Positions 20,715 to 31,746 of a DNA stretch of 64,000 nucleotides are shown here, piece after piece. The position numbers and the translations under genes were made by a program. Within the stretch, counting starts at the first letter, position 1; the number at the start of each line of letters is the position of its first letter. The stretch comes from Schistocerca nitens (lineage: Eukaryota; Arthropoda; Insecta; Orthoptera; Acrididae): NCBI RefSeq assembly GCF_023898315.1, contig NC_064618.1, positions 190,951,548-191,015,547 of the forward strand, written 5' to 3'. The notes under the pieces were generated by a model. It did not search any database. It was given only the letters and a program-made list of their open reading frames with translations, and was not told where the DNA came from.

Positions 20715-21955
20715 TTTGCAGTTGAAAACTTTCTTAACCTGTGTCGCCTATGTTTAAACTTATTTACTGTGCATTGTAGATGGCGGAGGTGTCTGTAGTC
20801 AACAGGTTGCCTTGTGTTATACGGTATTCTGATGGTTTTTCTCCGGGGGTGGTGGGGTTGAGAGGCAGCGAGAGAGGTCGTGTAGATGCTGCTCCTCCTG
20901 ATACTTTCAAACTTATAAAATTGAAGCTGCACTTCATGACTGTGTGGCACCACGGTGTTAGTTTCTGTTATTTGGTATAACGACCCACAGAAGATCCTTT
21001 GGAATTTATACTTAAATTTTGTGTGAAATCATTAATGTCTATTTCCTATTGATTAATTTTGCTATACTTCATTATACATTTCAATTATGAATGTTTTTTC
21101 TTAATTAACACTGTATTTAATTACTGAACTTTATTAATATGTACTGGGATGAATTTTTTTTTGAAAATCCCAAATTCAACATCTGAATCTCTTCTTTCTT
21201 TAAATAACGAGGTCTGTTTTAGTAGTAATAGTTGTGATTTTAGTGAATTCTATCGACTTTTATGAATGTTACCAGCAATGTTAGATCCCCAGTAGCCTAG
21301 TCCTTTCTTCCAGAACAACCAAAACGCCAGATGTACTCTACAGCATACAATATGTAATTAAGAACTTGCGTAATAAAATAATTCCCGCTCTAATAAAACC
21401 TTAGAAACTAAATATCAAATCTGTTAAACTAAATTTCCTTTGACCTTTTGCATACGGTGTTTATCAGCATTTTAATATCGGTATGATTACCAATCTTTAC
21501 ATGGAGCACATGTCATCATGATAACAACAGTGTTTATTAAAACTCAACATTTTTACTGAAATAAATTGACCATCCAGAGGGAGTAGTGGTGCAGTGTGGC
21601 TACGGATTACTCTGCAACCCTGCAACCACCAGCTTACTGTCTTTGCGGTCATCTCCGGTTTCGTGTTTACCCAAGAGAGTCTTATGTGTGCGCGTGGGCT
21701 CTCGCCGGTGTTCCGTAGCGCCTTTTCCTCGCCTTGTCGCTTTTAACGTTCATAAAATATTTTATGCCATTTCATTATTATATCGTACATATTTTCGGAT
21801 GTGACTCGTTTTAAGAGGTAAAAATATGAGGCTCTGTACTCAGGAGGCCGGAATGAAATCTATCTTAGGCCAAAAATTCACCTTTACTTTAGTATTTGAC
21901 GTAACTATACTGGAAGCGAAGGTGAAGACTGCGCGCCGGGGATAAGGGGCTACAC
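20715..21955. other. No gene seen
   Basis: Mixed then AT-rich sequence. An ATG-started 66-codon frame at 20780 has no motif, signal peptide or splice context that I trust. No repeats recognised. Confidence 0.4.
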
Positions 21956-21959
21956 ATTT

Positions 21960-22320
21960 TAAAGTTACACTACATTAAGTGACAAAAGTTATAGGATCCC
22001 TCCTACTATGGTATCGGACCCCCTTTTTGCCTGGTCGTTTGGACTGAACAAGTTGCTGGAAGGCCCCTACGCCGAAATACGGGGCCACGCAGCCTCTGTA
22101 GCTGTCCCTAATTGTGAAAGTCTTCCCGGTGCGGGATTTTGTGCACGAACTGACCTCCTGATTGTGTACCATAATTGTTCGTTGGGGTTCACGTCTGGCG
22201 TTCTGGGTGGTCGAACCATTCTCTCGAACGGTCCAGAATGTTTCTCAGACGGACTGAAAACAGTTGTGACCCGGTGACGTCCACAAAAATCTACCGTTGT
22301 TTGGAACATTGAAAGGTCTC
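21960..22320 (-). pseudogene. Tc1-like transposase 3' fragment
   Basis: The minus strand at 22309-22067 reads MVRPPRTPDVNPNEQLW then TIRRSVRAQNP, matching the last catalytic block of Tc1 transposases with the Glu kept (NPNEQLW). After a frameshift GVGAFQQLVQSKRPGKK follows (about 22070). The sequence ATAACTTTTGTCACTTAATGTA at about 21990-21970 (minus strand) is probably the terminal inverted repeat. The 5' two thirds are missing. Confidence 0.8.
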
Positions 22321-22329
22321 TGTTGGATT

Positions 22330-23990
22330 CCTTTCATGTTAATTTTTTAAATCTGTTGTCATTTACGGCATAAATTCCTCTTCTAAATTTACTGTGGTAT
22401 TTCTATCTGGGAGGAGACTGAGCAGTGAAACGTGTTACTTTTACACATAAACAAGAACGATCTGTCGCACTACTACACTTTAAAACACAGTTTATATCTA
22501 ATTCATGTCACACAGTCTCATACGGAACCTACATCCGCTTTCTTTTATATACGGTATTTGATAAGATAATGTCATCCCCCTGCCCTTCTGTGTGAGAGGA
22601 TGAATGGGCAAATGTGTTTCTAGTTGCATGCTTGAGGGTAGCAGACAAGCCTGTCTGCTAGAGAACAGTAGGACCAACGTCGGAATAGGTAGCTACGCTT
22701 TCTAAAAGCAGAGAGGTTTCCATTCTTAGCATGTTTCTGTCCGTCCCTTGTCATGTTGGCATAGGAAGCTGTCTCTCTGGTCACTTCCGTTTGTATCTGG
22801 GAAGCACGCTCGGTAGGAGCGCAGGTCAGTCTGTCCGCGGCGAGCGTCTGAAGTGGTAAGATCTCCGGCTAAGCGCGTGTCTGCTAAGTCCGCAGGACAA
22901 TGGATTTCTTAAGTTCAGCCCAACTGAAAATTTAATCACCTTTATTTCAGGTTTATCTCTAAAATATCTAATGTTATCTTAAATTGCAATGCAGTGTAAT
23001 TCGCGTGTGAAGTTCAGAATATCTTCCGGTAGTTGCTTTGTCTCTACTTTGTGAGTAAAGTGGAACCACGTGTTGATCAGTAACTCTAAGATCATCAATC
23101 TTAAATGCGAATGCTTGTGTGATTATAACGTCTCGTCTTGACAATATTTTTCAATATAGCAACTTTTCTTTATGTTCAACCCACGTGGGGTGTACTTTGC
23201 GAGACCAGTACCACGTGCTTATACAATTGTTTGACCCATCAGGATAATAGTAAGACGATAGTAACCAGTTCGAGGTTTTTCTTTTGTAAACTGCTTTTCG
23301 ATCTAATTTATTTTAACTATCAAAATTACTGTGGAGTTACACTCTTTGTGTAAACCAAGTTGACCACGTGAAGCATGTGGTGTAATGATCAAAGTAGCCC
23401 TCAGCTATTGTTTTCGGGAAGATTTCACAGAGAGTTAGTATGAATTTAGTATACCAGTGTGTGACAATTACATGACGGACAGGACTGTGCTACGAACGTA
23501 ACTTCTTTGGGTGAAAATTGAATCGGTTGGTTGTGGTTAATTTCCTCTTGCATATGTTTCAACGTTCTTCGTATGTTATTTTATGAATGCAGTGTTGTAT
23601 GCAGTCTCCCAATCTTGGCTCCATATTTGATGTGTCCCGTAAGATTACAATCTCACATTTTCACAATCCTAAATACGGCACCAGCTTAGTTATGAATCGA
23701 GTTTAATATGCTGAAATTTCAATGATCAATGTTAAAATAAATTTCCAAATACAAACTGATTTATTTCTTTTTATTTAAATTCTCTTTTTTATATACATAT
23801 CACCGGTTGTCGTATGACTATTAAAAGATTATAATTAATGTTAGTCTGGTTGGGAATTTGGTAAGCTAGACTGGATACCTGGTGAAACAGTTGCTCAGTA
23901 ACGCAAGGTTAACTTCCCCAGACAGCTACCAGCTGTTAACCCGCTTTTATTGGCTATCAGCTCCGCTTTCATAGCAAATTAAAGTAACAA
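22330..23990. other. Unclassified sequence, possible repeat
   Basis: No protein recognised. 22800-22900 is CG-rich and includes a TTTATTTCAG acceptor-like site at about 22940-22950. A cluster of four CACGTG boxes lies at 23067-23370. The evenness and lack of coding suggest an untranslated region or an unclassified repeat. Confidence 0.35.
23067..23370. promoter_or_regulatory. Cluster of four CACGTG boxes
   Basis: Palindromic E-boxes occur at 23067-23072, 23182-23187, 23212-23217 and 23365-23370. Three sit in the context ACCACGTG and one in CCCACGTGGG. CACGTG is the site of bHLH factors such as Clock/Cycle and Myc/Max in insects. A given 6-mer is expected about once per 4 kb, so four in 304 bp is a strong cluster. 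Function is inferred only. Confidence 0.4.
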
Positions 23991-24009
23991 CGTTACAACA
24001 TGACGTCAA

Positions 24010-24629
24010 CGAATGGCTGAAAATTTACTCCAAGTAGTCGAACCTGCATGCAAACACAGCCGATGCCATTGTGGAGCCATCACCAGCCTTGTCCATGGTT
24101 TCGTTTGGTCTACGCATTACTCGACAGTCACCATCAGCGCTTACCAACTGAAATCCGGTCTCATCTGTCATGCCATGGTTTTCCAATAGTCGAGTGTCGT
24201 CCAAGTGACACCGTCACGAGCCGAGGAGAGGCTCTGCAGGTGATGTCGTGCAGTTAGCAAAGGCACTTACGTCGGTCGTCTGCTGCCGGAGCCCATTAAC
24301 GCCAGATTTCGACGCACTATCCTAACGCATACGTCGGTTGAACGTCCCACATTGATATCTCTGGTTATTACACGCAGCGTTGCTTGCCTGTTACCACTGA
24401 CAACTCTAAGCAATCGCTGCAGGTCTCGGTCGGTAAACGAAGTCCGTCGACCACTGCATTGTCCATAGTGCGAAGTAATGCCTGAAATTTGGCATTCTTC
24501 GTACACTCTTGTCACAGTTGATGTCGAAATACTGAATTACCTAACGATTTCTGATTTGGAAAGTCCTTTGGGTACAGTCCTACCTATCATTCCGCGTTCA
24601 AAGATTATTAATTCTCGTCGTGCGTCCAT
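24010..24629 (-). pseudogene. Tc1-like transposase, N-terminal two thirds
   Basis: ATG at 24629-24627 begins MDARRELIIFERGMIGRTVP, followed by a helix-turn-helix block, then RRTSFTDRDLQRLLRVV, the second DNA-binding domain, and NLALMGSGSRRPT (24515-24267). Past a stop and frameshifts the catalytic start reads TDETGFQLVSADGDCRV with RRPNETMD near 24150. The C-terminal catalytic Asp and Glu are missing, so the copy is truncated near 24000. It differs from the other Tc1 copies in the window. Confidence 0.8.
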
Positions 24630-25033
24630 AACCGCTTCGGAAACTTTTTCACGTGAATCGCCTGAGTAAAAGTGTCACCTCTACTAATGCACTTCTCTTT
24701 CTTCACCTTGTGTTCTCGATACTACCGCCACCTGCATTTGTGCCTGTCGCTGTCCAGTGACATTTTATCAGTTCAGAGTATGTACCATATGTTGGCAATA
24801 ATAGGAAAAAGTGTATCGTAAATTTCTCTTGCACTGTTGTTCTAATTATGTACTGGAATTGTTTGATCATAGGATAGCTTGGGGGTGGCACTATGTGCCG
24901 ATACCGGGTGTCAGTAGGTAAAAAAAATTACGATTAGAGACAAAAAACATATTACTTGTAGGTAAATTATTTGTGACTGATTACTAGTTTTCATTAATAT
25001 TTCGGATATTTCGGAACAATAACTGTTAATTTT

Positions 25034-25293
25034 GTGACGAAATAAAACACCTACAGCCGTCCTTATGGTTTTATTCTCTTCTGCTGCACGTCGAGTTGGC
25101 AGTTTATGGTTGGAGTGCTGACATATTATCTGCGTATCCTGCTATGCCGGCAACTGATGTGATATATATAGGGATGCTATCAACCCGTACTGCATCAACA
25201 ACAGCCTGAAGATGGCACATTGAAGTGCTGAAACTGGTTGCAACAAAATGAAATAAAATCATAAGGGCGGCTGTGGGTGTTTTAGTTTGTCAC
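25034..25293. mobile_element. 260-bp inverted-repeat element
   Basis: The 42-bp arms at 25034-25075 and 25252-25293 are reverse complements with 37 of 42 matches (each begins GTGAC and contains ACAGCCG). The interior has no coding sequence but contains, next to the right arm, a hammerhead-like motif. It resembles a MITE or the terminal part of a Penelope-like element. The second foldback at 32.5 kb shares the motif. Confidence 0.7.
25206..25234 (+). ncRNA. Hammerhead-ribozyme-like core
   Basis: CTGAAGA (25206-25212) fits the hammerhead CUGANGA core. It is followed by a 5-bp stem GGCAC/GTGCT with a small loop and then GAAA (25230-25233). Penelope-like retroelements are known to carry hammerhead motifs. 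Stems I and III and a cleavage triplet were not resolved, so activity is unproven. Confidence 0.35.
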
Positions 25294-25829
25294 AATAGTA
25301 AACGGCCGTCGTCCCAAAGACTTCCTGCCAAAAGAAGAATGGGAAAAAAATGTTCAACGTCAAATGTCAGCGTATAGCACAGCATTATTTAGCAAATGAA
25401 AATTAGAAAATTAAAAATACTACACTTAAACCCGGATTCTAAATTTCGAACCGGACGAAAGTTTTTCACAGACGTTTATGCTCTGGTAGTGTTCAAGTAA
25501 TCGCACAGTGCGTCCGAGTGGGCACATGTTGGTTCATGTGAGAATTGGTTTACGAGTACTTCCCCTTCGATTATTGATTTGTAGCCGGCCCGGAAAACGT
25601 GTAATACTTTTGTTCGAACTCGACAACTGTGTGCGAACTCGACATACAAATGTTACTGAATGCTGTGATACTACTACTGTTGGCGGACGCCCTCTTACGG
25701 ACCTCATTGCCGGTGAGTCGTGCGAGACTCTGAAAATAGGGGATTTCGGTTACTTTTTCAACGATTGTAACTAAACTTTGCATCAACACCGGTGCAACTA
25801 CCGTCTTCATGCGGTACGGTCTTGGTTGG

Positions 25830-26570
25830 TAAACAAGTATGCCTGCGACAGGCGCACGAAAGAGCGCAGAGGCGATGTGCGCGTGCAGAGGGGAAAGAAT
25901 GGCGCGGGTGAAGGACGCGCACCAGAGTCATGAAGAGGCCAGCGCTCCTCCAGGCACGTAGTGTCATTGTTGGTGGGGGGGGGGGGGGGGCGGAGTGGAG
26001 GGGGTGTCGCCGCATCGTCGCTGCCTGCCCGTGCGCGGCAACTGAGAGCACGGATCGAGAGGGCGCGGAGCGGGTGTGGTGCGCATAAAACGGAAGTGGG
26101 CGGTTATTGCCGCAGCGCAGGGTCGCACAGTAGCCACCTCTCTGGGGACCTCTCCCACTCTCTATGAGGCCGCCCGCCATGATAAAATTTTACGCGAGTG
26201 CCGCCCCGAGGACGCCTGTTCGCAGTCCTCGTCGCGAGAGGCTGCCGCAGCAACGTCCTCGTGCTCTCCCGAGATTCTCGCCGTAGACTTTTCCTCCTCG
26301 TCCTCCTCCTCCTGCAGCAGAAATCGTAAAGGTGCGGCTTTCCTACCTGCTGGCGATGTTCGGATATTAAGTAGCACGTACCGCTAATTCTGAGCGGGTT
26401 TCGGCTTAATGCTGCCGCCATGCCGATTCGTGGTTGGAGTGGGACGACTGGCTCCTATTAGCGGTGTACAGTTAAGAAGGAGGCTGCGTGACAGGTAGAG
26501 ACAGAGACTGACGACTGCGGCGTTGCCACTTTGCTGTTTGTCTCTGTCCCACGCCACACGCTGCTCCACC
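25830..26570. promoter_or_regulatory. CpG-rich island, possible host promoter/first exon
   Basis: A sharp rise in GC and CpG content, with runs such as GCGCGGAGCGGG and GCCGCCCGCC, and a 16-G homopolymer at 25975-25990. Several overlapping frames stay open on both strands, including a Ser-rich plus-strand frame (26076-26387) and an Glu-rich minus-strand frame (26377-26162); these are explained by GC bias. A donor-like ACAG|GTAGAG on the plus strand at about 26491 and a CAG|GTAGGA on the minus strand near 26350 would suit a 5' exon. No known protein or RNA was recognised. Confidence 0.45.
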
Positions 26571-26579
26571 TGAGGCACT

Positions 26580-27300
26580 TTCTCTGCTTCTAACTCTCCC
26601 TTGGAAACGCTGTCCTGTTGTTTCTTAAAACATCTTACATCGTGTTTGATTTATGCCACCAGTGACGATCACAACAGAGAGTAAATACCATCACCACAAT
26701 GAAATAACTGCTTGCATTCAATAATTTTTATTTTTCGAAATTTTCTTACAAAATTATTTTGCATTATTAGATTAGAATGAAATCATGTTTGAGGCAATAT
26801 TGTAAAAGAGGGAAGAGAATGTAAATAGAGATTAGATGGGCGATATCATAGTACAAAATGAATTTGACAGAGCTCTCGAACACTAAACTGTCTCAGATTT
26901 CTCCGAGTTCTTTGTGACAACAAACTGTAACGAAGAGATATCAGAGAGGAAAAATACCCACAGTCTGTAATATATTTTACGGACAGAGTTAGTATTAAAG
27001 TTGTAATAAATTACGACGTCTTGCCTGACGCTAAAGTTTTACTGTATTAACAGCGAAAGTGTAGCAAGCTATAAACTTTATTCTTTCATAATTTTGCGTT
27101 GTGTCGACGAGAAGTTTTTCATAGGTATGGAATACTGTCTTAACTTCGTTGCAAGTCACTAACTGCTCACTTTCAAAAGTACTTGATAAAAGTAGTTTGG
27201 GCGACATGCGAGCGGTAGTTTACGCTGACCCAAGCCGTTTACACAGTTTGTCACCATAATACTTGTCTTACTGTCTCGAAACTTTGACGTAAAGTCATAC
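26580..27300. other. No gene seen
   Basis: AT-rich sequence without recognisable features between the CpG island and a SINE. Confidence 0.45.
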
Positions 27301-27305
27301 TTCTC

Positions 27306-27523
27306 GCCGGCCGCTGTGTCCGAGCGGTTCTAGACTCTTCAGTGTGGTACCGAGCGACCGCTACGGTAGCAGGTTCAAATCCAGCCTCGAGCATGGACGT
27401 ATGTGATGTTCTCAGTTAGGTTCAAGTAGTTCTAAGTTCTACGGGACTGATGACCTCAGAAGTTAAGTCCATAGTGCTCAGAGCCATTTGAACCCATAGT
27501 GCTCAGATCCATTTGAACCATTT
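27306..27523 (+). mobile_element. SINE family 1 with duplicated tail
   Basis: Full copy from GCCGGCCGCTGTGTCCGAGC (A box region) and GGTTCAAATCC (B box) to the GAGCCATTTGAACC end, after which CCATAGTGCTCAGATCCATTTGAACC repeats the last 26 bp. No convincing target duplication was found. Confidence 0.88.
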
Positions 27524-27589
27524 CGTGCTTCTTAGTGACCAGATTATGAGAGTATCTGAAATTTTTAATATTAGTTGACAGTTACATGA

Positions 27590-27790
27590 ACAAAATCTTT
27601 TATATAGTCTGAAGCAGCGTGTGAAAATTGGTACCAAGGCCGGGAATCGAACCCGGATCTTCTGCAGAATACTCGTGTTCGATTTTCGGCCTTGGTGAAA
27701 ATCTTCACTCTCCGCTTCAGTCTGTATACGTAAAATCATGTCTGTATGAGACAACTAAACCACTGAAATTGTGTCATTTCATTTATATAG
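27590..27790. mobile_element. Head-to-head palindrome of a tRNA-derived SINE
   Basis: The right half (27664 onward) reads GTTCGATTTTCGGCCTTGGT then AATCTTCACTC-CGCTTCAGTCTGTATACGTAAAATCATGTC on the plus strand. The left half is its inverse: the reverse complement of 27650-27600 gives GGTTCGATTCCCGGCCTTGG then ACCAATTTTCACACGCTGCTTCAGAC. Both halves carry the B box and body of SINE family 3, joined at about 27664. Each half lacks its A box. Confidence 0.8.
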
Positions 27791-27951
27791 GTACCTGCAC
27801 CTGGGTTTCAGTCTGGATCCCATTCGCTTTCGATGCTGTGGTGCTATTCTAGAATACGGAGAGCCTCGGCAGTTATGTGAAAGCGAGAGATTGAAGTAGA
27901 CAGGGGTGGCAGTAAGATAGTATTGAGGAGGGAGACGTGCCAGGGTAATCC

Positions 27952-28158
27952 TGAATGTTTAAATTTGTGTTAATTCCTAATGGACGAAACTGATGAGGCC
28001 GTCGGTCCCTAGACTTACGCAGTACTTAAATTAACTGAAACTAACTAACGCTAAGAACAACGTACACACCCATGCCCGACCGAGGACTATAACCTCCGGC
28101 GGGAGGGGCCGTGCAGTCCGTGACATGGCGCCTCAAACCGCCCGGCGCTTCCGCGTGG
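27952..28158 (-). mobile_element. SINE family 2, full length
   Basis: 207 bp with a perfect 11-bp target duplication CAGGGTAATCC at 27941-27951 and 28159-28169. On the minus strand it starts with a GC-rich head (GGCGGTTTGAGGCGCC, tRNA-like) and includes TTAGTTAGTTTCAG and CTAGGGACCGACGG. It differs from family 1 in its body. The other copy of this family is at 50812-51003. Confidence 0.88.
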
Positions 28159-28169
28159 CAGGGTAATCC

Positions 28170-28335
28170 GCGCACGCCGACATGGCTTAGTGGCTAACTT
28201 ACTTATGCGGTAATGCCGGACGACCGGGTTTGATTCCCGACTGTGGTACGATTTTTCATTCGCTGCTTCAGTCTACATACATAAAATCATACCTATATGA
28301 GACCAGTAAAGTGTCTGAATCTGTGGCTTTTCATC
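28170..28335 (+). mobile_element. tRNA-derived SINE family 3
   Basis: A tRNA-like head with an A box (TGGCTTAGTGGCTAA at about 28184) and a B box (GGGTTTGATTCCC at about 28226) is followed by CGCTGCTTCAGTCTACATAC and AAATCATACCTATATGAGACC, matching the body at 27710-27760. It is the host sequence into which the neighbouring family 2 SINE probably inserted. Confidence 0.78.
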
Positions 28336-28339
28336 AAAT

Positions 28340-28948
28340 TTTTGTTGCCCCTGGAAGCCGATAGATTCGCAACCTGCAGTGGAAGCCGGGAGCCATAAAC
28401 CTGGCAAGTCGTTTAGTAATATAGATATCTCTGTTACTAATAACATGAGTTGTGGTGACAAAGATATTGTATCGCTGGTGCCAATTTACGTTACAGCATT
28501 TATTTTAAATTAATTTTTTATTTGTCAGTCGTATGAATGATTTCGAGAGAGCGATAATAATTCTAGCAGCTACTCATAAAATTACTGTTTCGCTGCATCA
28601 GAGAACGTCAGATATCGGATTGGTCACACAGCACCCAGCGTCAAATTACGATTATATAACAAATGTAAAAGATTAATGCTGTTCTCATTTCACTGTTTGA
28701 CCCAGTTCCTTAATTCAACTAATCATGTTCTATCCAAGAGTTTGTGATGTCTGCGTGTGGAGTGACCACTGCTGTTGCGAGAGAGGTATTTTATGAAGTT
28801 GCTTTTATATTCATACACGCATGCGAGCAGACATAGATAGCAGACCTGCTCACGCAATAAAGGAAATATAGCTGTAAAAGATATTCAGACCTAAAGCAAT
28901 CGTAGATACATTTATTCACTTTTTATTAGTTGTCCACATTCTTTTAAA
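28340..28948. other. No gene seen
   Basis: AT-rich DNA without recognisable protein or repeat. Confidence 0.45.
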
Positions 28949-28951
28949 CTA

Positions 28952-30421
28952 CACTCATGCTCATAAATTAAGGATAATGCTGATACATGGCAAAACAACG
29001 CTCTGGTGGGCGGTTTGCGGGCTTAAAGTACCTCAGGGTATGACCATGCGGCTCATTTGACCTGCGGTCGTCGCACGATGGCGCTGGCAGCGGTCCACAT
29101 ACGCTGAGGTGTGTTGGTGCATGTCAGAGTACGGTGCAGCGAGTATGTGTGCAGACGTTTTCAGACGTCATACTGGTTACTGTGTGTTGAAAATGACTCA
29201 AAGAAGACATATTGATGACGTTATAAGGGGTAGAATACTAGGGCGACTGGAGGCTGGTCAAACACAGCAGGTCGTAGCACGGGCCCTCCGTGTGTCACAA
29301 AGTGTGATCTCAAGATTATGGCAACGATTCCAGCAGACAGGAAACGTGTCCAGGCGCTACAGTACGGGACGTCCACAGTGTACAACACCGCAAGAAAACC
29401 AATATCTCACCATCAGTGCCCGCAGAAGGCCACGGAGTACTGCAGTAGCCTTCCTCGGGACATTACAGCAGCCAGTGAAATAGTTGTCTCCAGACACACA
29501 GCTACAGACGACTGAACAGACATGGTTGTTTATTCACCTGGACACCTGCAAGGTGCATTCCACTGACTCCTGGTCACCGGAAAACCCTTAAAGCCTGGAG
29601 TCAAGAACATAGGACATGGTCACTGGAACAGTGGTCCCAGGTTATGTTCACAGACGAGTCCAGGTATAGCCTGAACAGTGATTCTCGCCGGGTTTTCATG
29701 TGAATTGAACCAGGAACCAGATAGCAACCCCTGAATGTTATTGAAAGGGACCTGTATAGAGGTCGTGGTTTGATGGTGTGGGGTGGGTTTATGATTGCTG
29801 CACGCACACCCCTGCATGTCTTTGACAGAGGAACTGTAACAGGTCAGGTGTATCGGGACGTAATTTTGCACCTTTTCAGGGGTGCAGTAGGTTCCATCTT
29901 CCTCCTGATGGATGATAACTGATAACGCACAGCCCCACCGTGCTGGCATCGTGGAGGAGTACCTTGAAACTGAAGATATCAGGTGAATGGAATGGCCTGT
30001 CTGTTCTCCAGACCGAAACCCCATCGAGTACGTCTGTGATGCTCTCGGTCGACGTATCGCTGCATGTCTGCAAACCCCTACGACACTTCGGGAGCTCCGA
30101 AAGGCACTGGTGCAAGAATGGAAGGCTATACCCCGGCAGCTGCTCGTCCATCTGATCCAGGATATGCCAACCCATTGTGCGGCCTGTGTACGTGTGCATG
30201 GTGATCATATCCCATATTGATGTCGGGGTACATGAGCAGGAAACATTGGCGTTTCCTAGCTCATGTGTTTCAGGACGGCTTTCTCAACTTCAATACCGTG
30301 GATTTACAGATCTGTGTCGTGTGTGTTCCCTACGTGCCTATGAGGTTAGTGCCAGTTTTGTGAAGTGCCACGTTGTGTGGCATCACATTCTGCAATTATC
30401 CGTAATTTATGTGCATAAGTG
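28952..30421 (+). mobile_element. Complete Tc1-like transposon, inactive
   Basis: A 1470-bp element with TA duplications (28950-28951, 30422-30423). The left end CACTCATGCTCATAAATTAA and the reverse complement of the right end CACTTATGCACATAAATTAC are inverted repeats, with similarity over about 40 bp. Confidence 0.92.
29193..30217 (+). pseudogene. Tc1-like transposase pseudogene
   Basis: ATG at 29193 begins MTQRRHIDDVIRGRILGRLE, followed by a helix-turn-helix (QQVVARALRVSQSVISRLW) and STGRPQCTTPQENQYLTI. Past a frameshift the catalytic domain shows FTDESRYSLNSDSRRV (first Asp kept, near 29650), a TGA shortly after, RGRGLMVWGGFMIAART, LLMDDN (second Asp kept) followed by a small duplication that creates a stop, and SPDRNPIEYVCDALGRR with the Glu kept (near 30015). 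It ends VRVHGDHIPY. All three catalytic residues survive, so decay is through frameshifts and stops only, suggesting a fairly recent copy. Confidence 0.92.
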
Positions 30422-30539
30422 TAGTAGCATATATTCAATTAAAGACAACACATAAATAAAGTAACGTGAATATCAACGCCAAAATCCTAAGACTCACTGT
30501 AAAGACAGATGGGGCAGAATGTACTAGATAATGGTCGGA

Positions 30540-31404
30540 TTTTTATTTATTTTATTTTTATTTATTTATGCATTTATTTTACCTGGCAAGATTAGGGCCT
30601 TCAGGCCCTCTCTTACACCTAACCAGGCATACTCAGATTCAACAAATTTCAGTTTCTACAGAGCATTAAGGACATATTACATGTTATACAGTATTAATGT
30701 TAAGAAAAAAAATAGAGATTATAAACGTAGTACAATGATAATTATAACAATCAAAAATTAATTATAACAATCAAGAATAATAATAATAGTAATAATAATA
30801 ATAATAATGACTGTGTATATGAAAGTAAACATATTTTTCTGTTATGAATGTCAGTCCTATTGCTAGTTGGGAATTTTCTCGTTATATTCTTGCAGCTTGT
30901 GAGTTATTCTCATCAAGCAGAGACATAAGACGATAGAATGGGGTGAAAGAGATATAGAAGAGGTAGATAGGTTAGAGGAAGAGAAATAGAATGGTAAAAT
31001 TCGAAGCTATGATGGAGAGGAGAAAGAAAGAGATGAGAGGGGCCCAACAATGGTGGCTAAACCGTCCCTAATATGTAAGTCTTGAGTTCACTCTTGAATG
31101 ATGAGTGGTTCCGGATAAGACGCAGATCACAGGGGAGCGCGTTCCATAGTCGTATGGCTGAGATGGAGAATGACATGGAGAAAGATTTTGTGTTATGTAA
31201 AGGTACAGCCAGGATGCTAGACGTATCCGATCTGGTATTGCGGTTGTGGAATGATGATAGGTGTTTAATGTGAGAAGATAAGTATTGGGGGCACCAGTGG
31301 CTAAGAAATCGATGAAGTAAGCACATCGTGTGGAGATCGCGTGCCTTATGTGGGCGTATCCAACCTAGCTGGGAGTATGAAGGACTTTGACTTAAAGTTG
31401 TCAA
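30540..31404 (-). mobile_element. LINE 3' end (CR1/Rex-like)
   Basis: The minus-strand frame at 31404-31057 reads LHTMCLLHRFLSHWCPQYLS, then HNRNTRSDTSSILAVP, and SFSISAIRLWNALPCDLR followed by SFKSELKTYIL, which is the characteristic C-terminus of CR1/Rex/Jockey-type LINE proteins. A 3' untranslated region with TTTATTT repeats on the plus strand and an (AAT)n run at 30776-30809 follows to about 30540. It is 5'-truncated, so there is no RT domain. Confidence 0.75.
30776..30809. repeat. (AAT)n microsatellite
   Basis: About 34 bp of AAT units with one AGT interruption, inside the 3' untranslated part of the neighbouring LINE. Confidence 0.9.
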
Positions 31405-31542
31405 AAAGGTGCCTTCCTAAGCTTACATCAATAAATCGTAGCCTCTCCAAAATAATGAATGAGGAGGCCCATAACGATGAAATTATTCAAGAAGCGGAAT
31501 TAATTCAGTTTATTTCATCAATGTGCGCGTTAAATCATTTGA

Positions 31543-31735
31543 AAAATATGGCTCTGAGCACTATGGGGCTTAACATCGGGGGTCATCAGTCCTGTAGAAC
31601 TTAGATCTACTTAAACCTAACTAACCTAAGGACATCACACACATCCGTGCCCTAGGCAGGAGTCGAACCTGCGACCGAAGCAGTTGCGCGGTTCCGGAAT
31701 GAAGCACCTAGAACCGCTCGGCCACCGCGGCCGGC
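31543..31735 (-). mobile_element. SINE family 1, full length
   Basis: 193 bp on the minus strand from GCCGGCCGCGGTGGCCGAGC to the GAGCCAT end. Flanks AAATCATTTGA (31532-31542) and AAATCATCTGA (31736-31746) are a target duplication with 10 of 11 matches. Confidence 0.93.
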
Positions 31736-31746
31736 AAATCATCTGA

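Noticed and set aside
25758-26180. 140-codon minus-strand open frame and its overlapping frames in the CpG island
   Set aside because: Several frames on both strands are open at once because of high GC content; the protein is low-complexity, Pro/Arg/His-rich.
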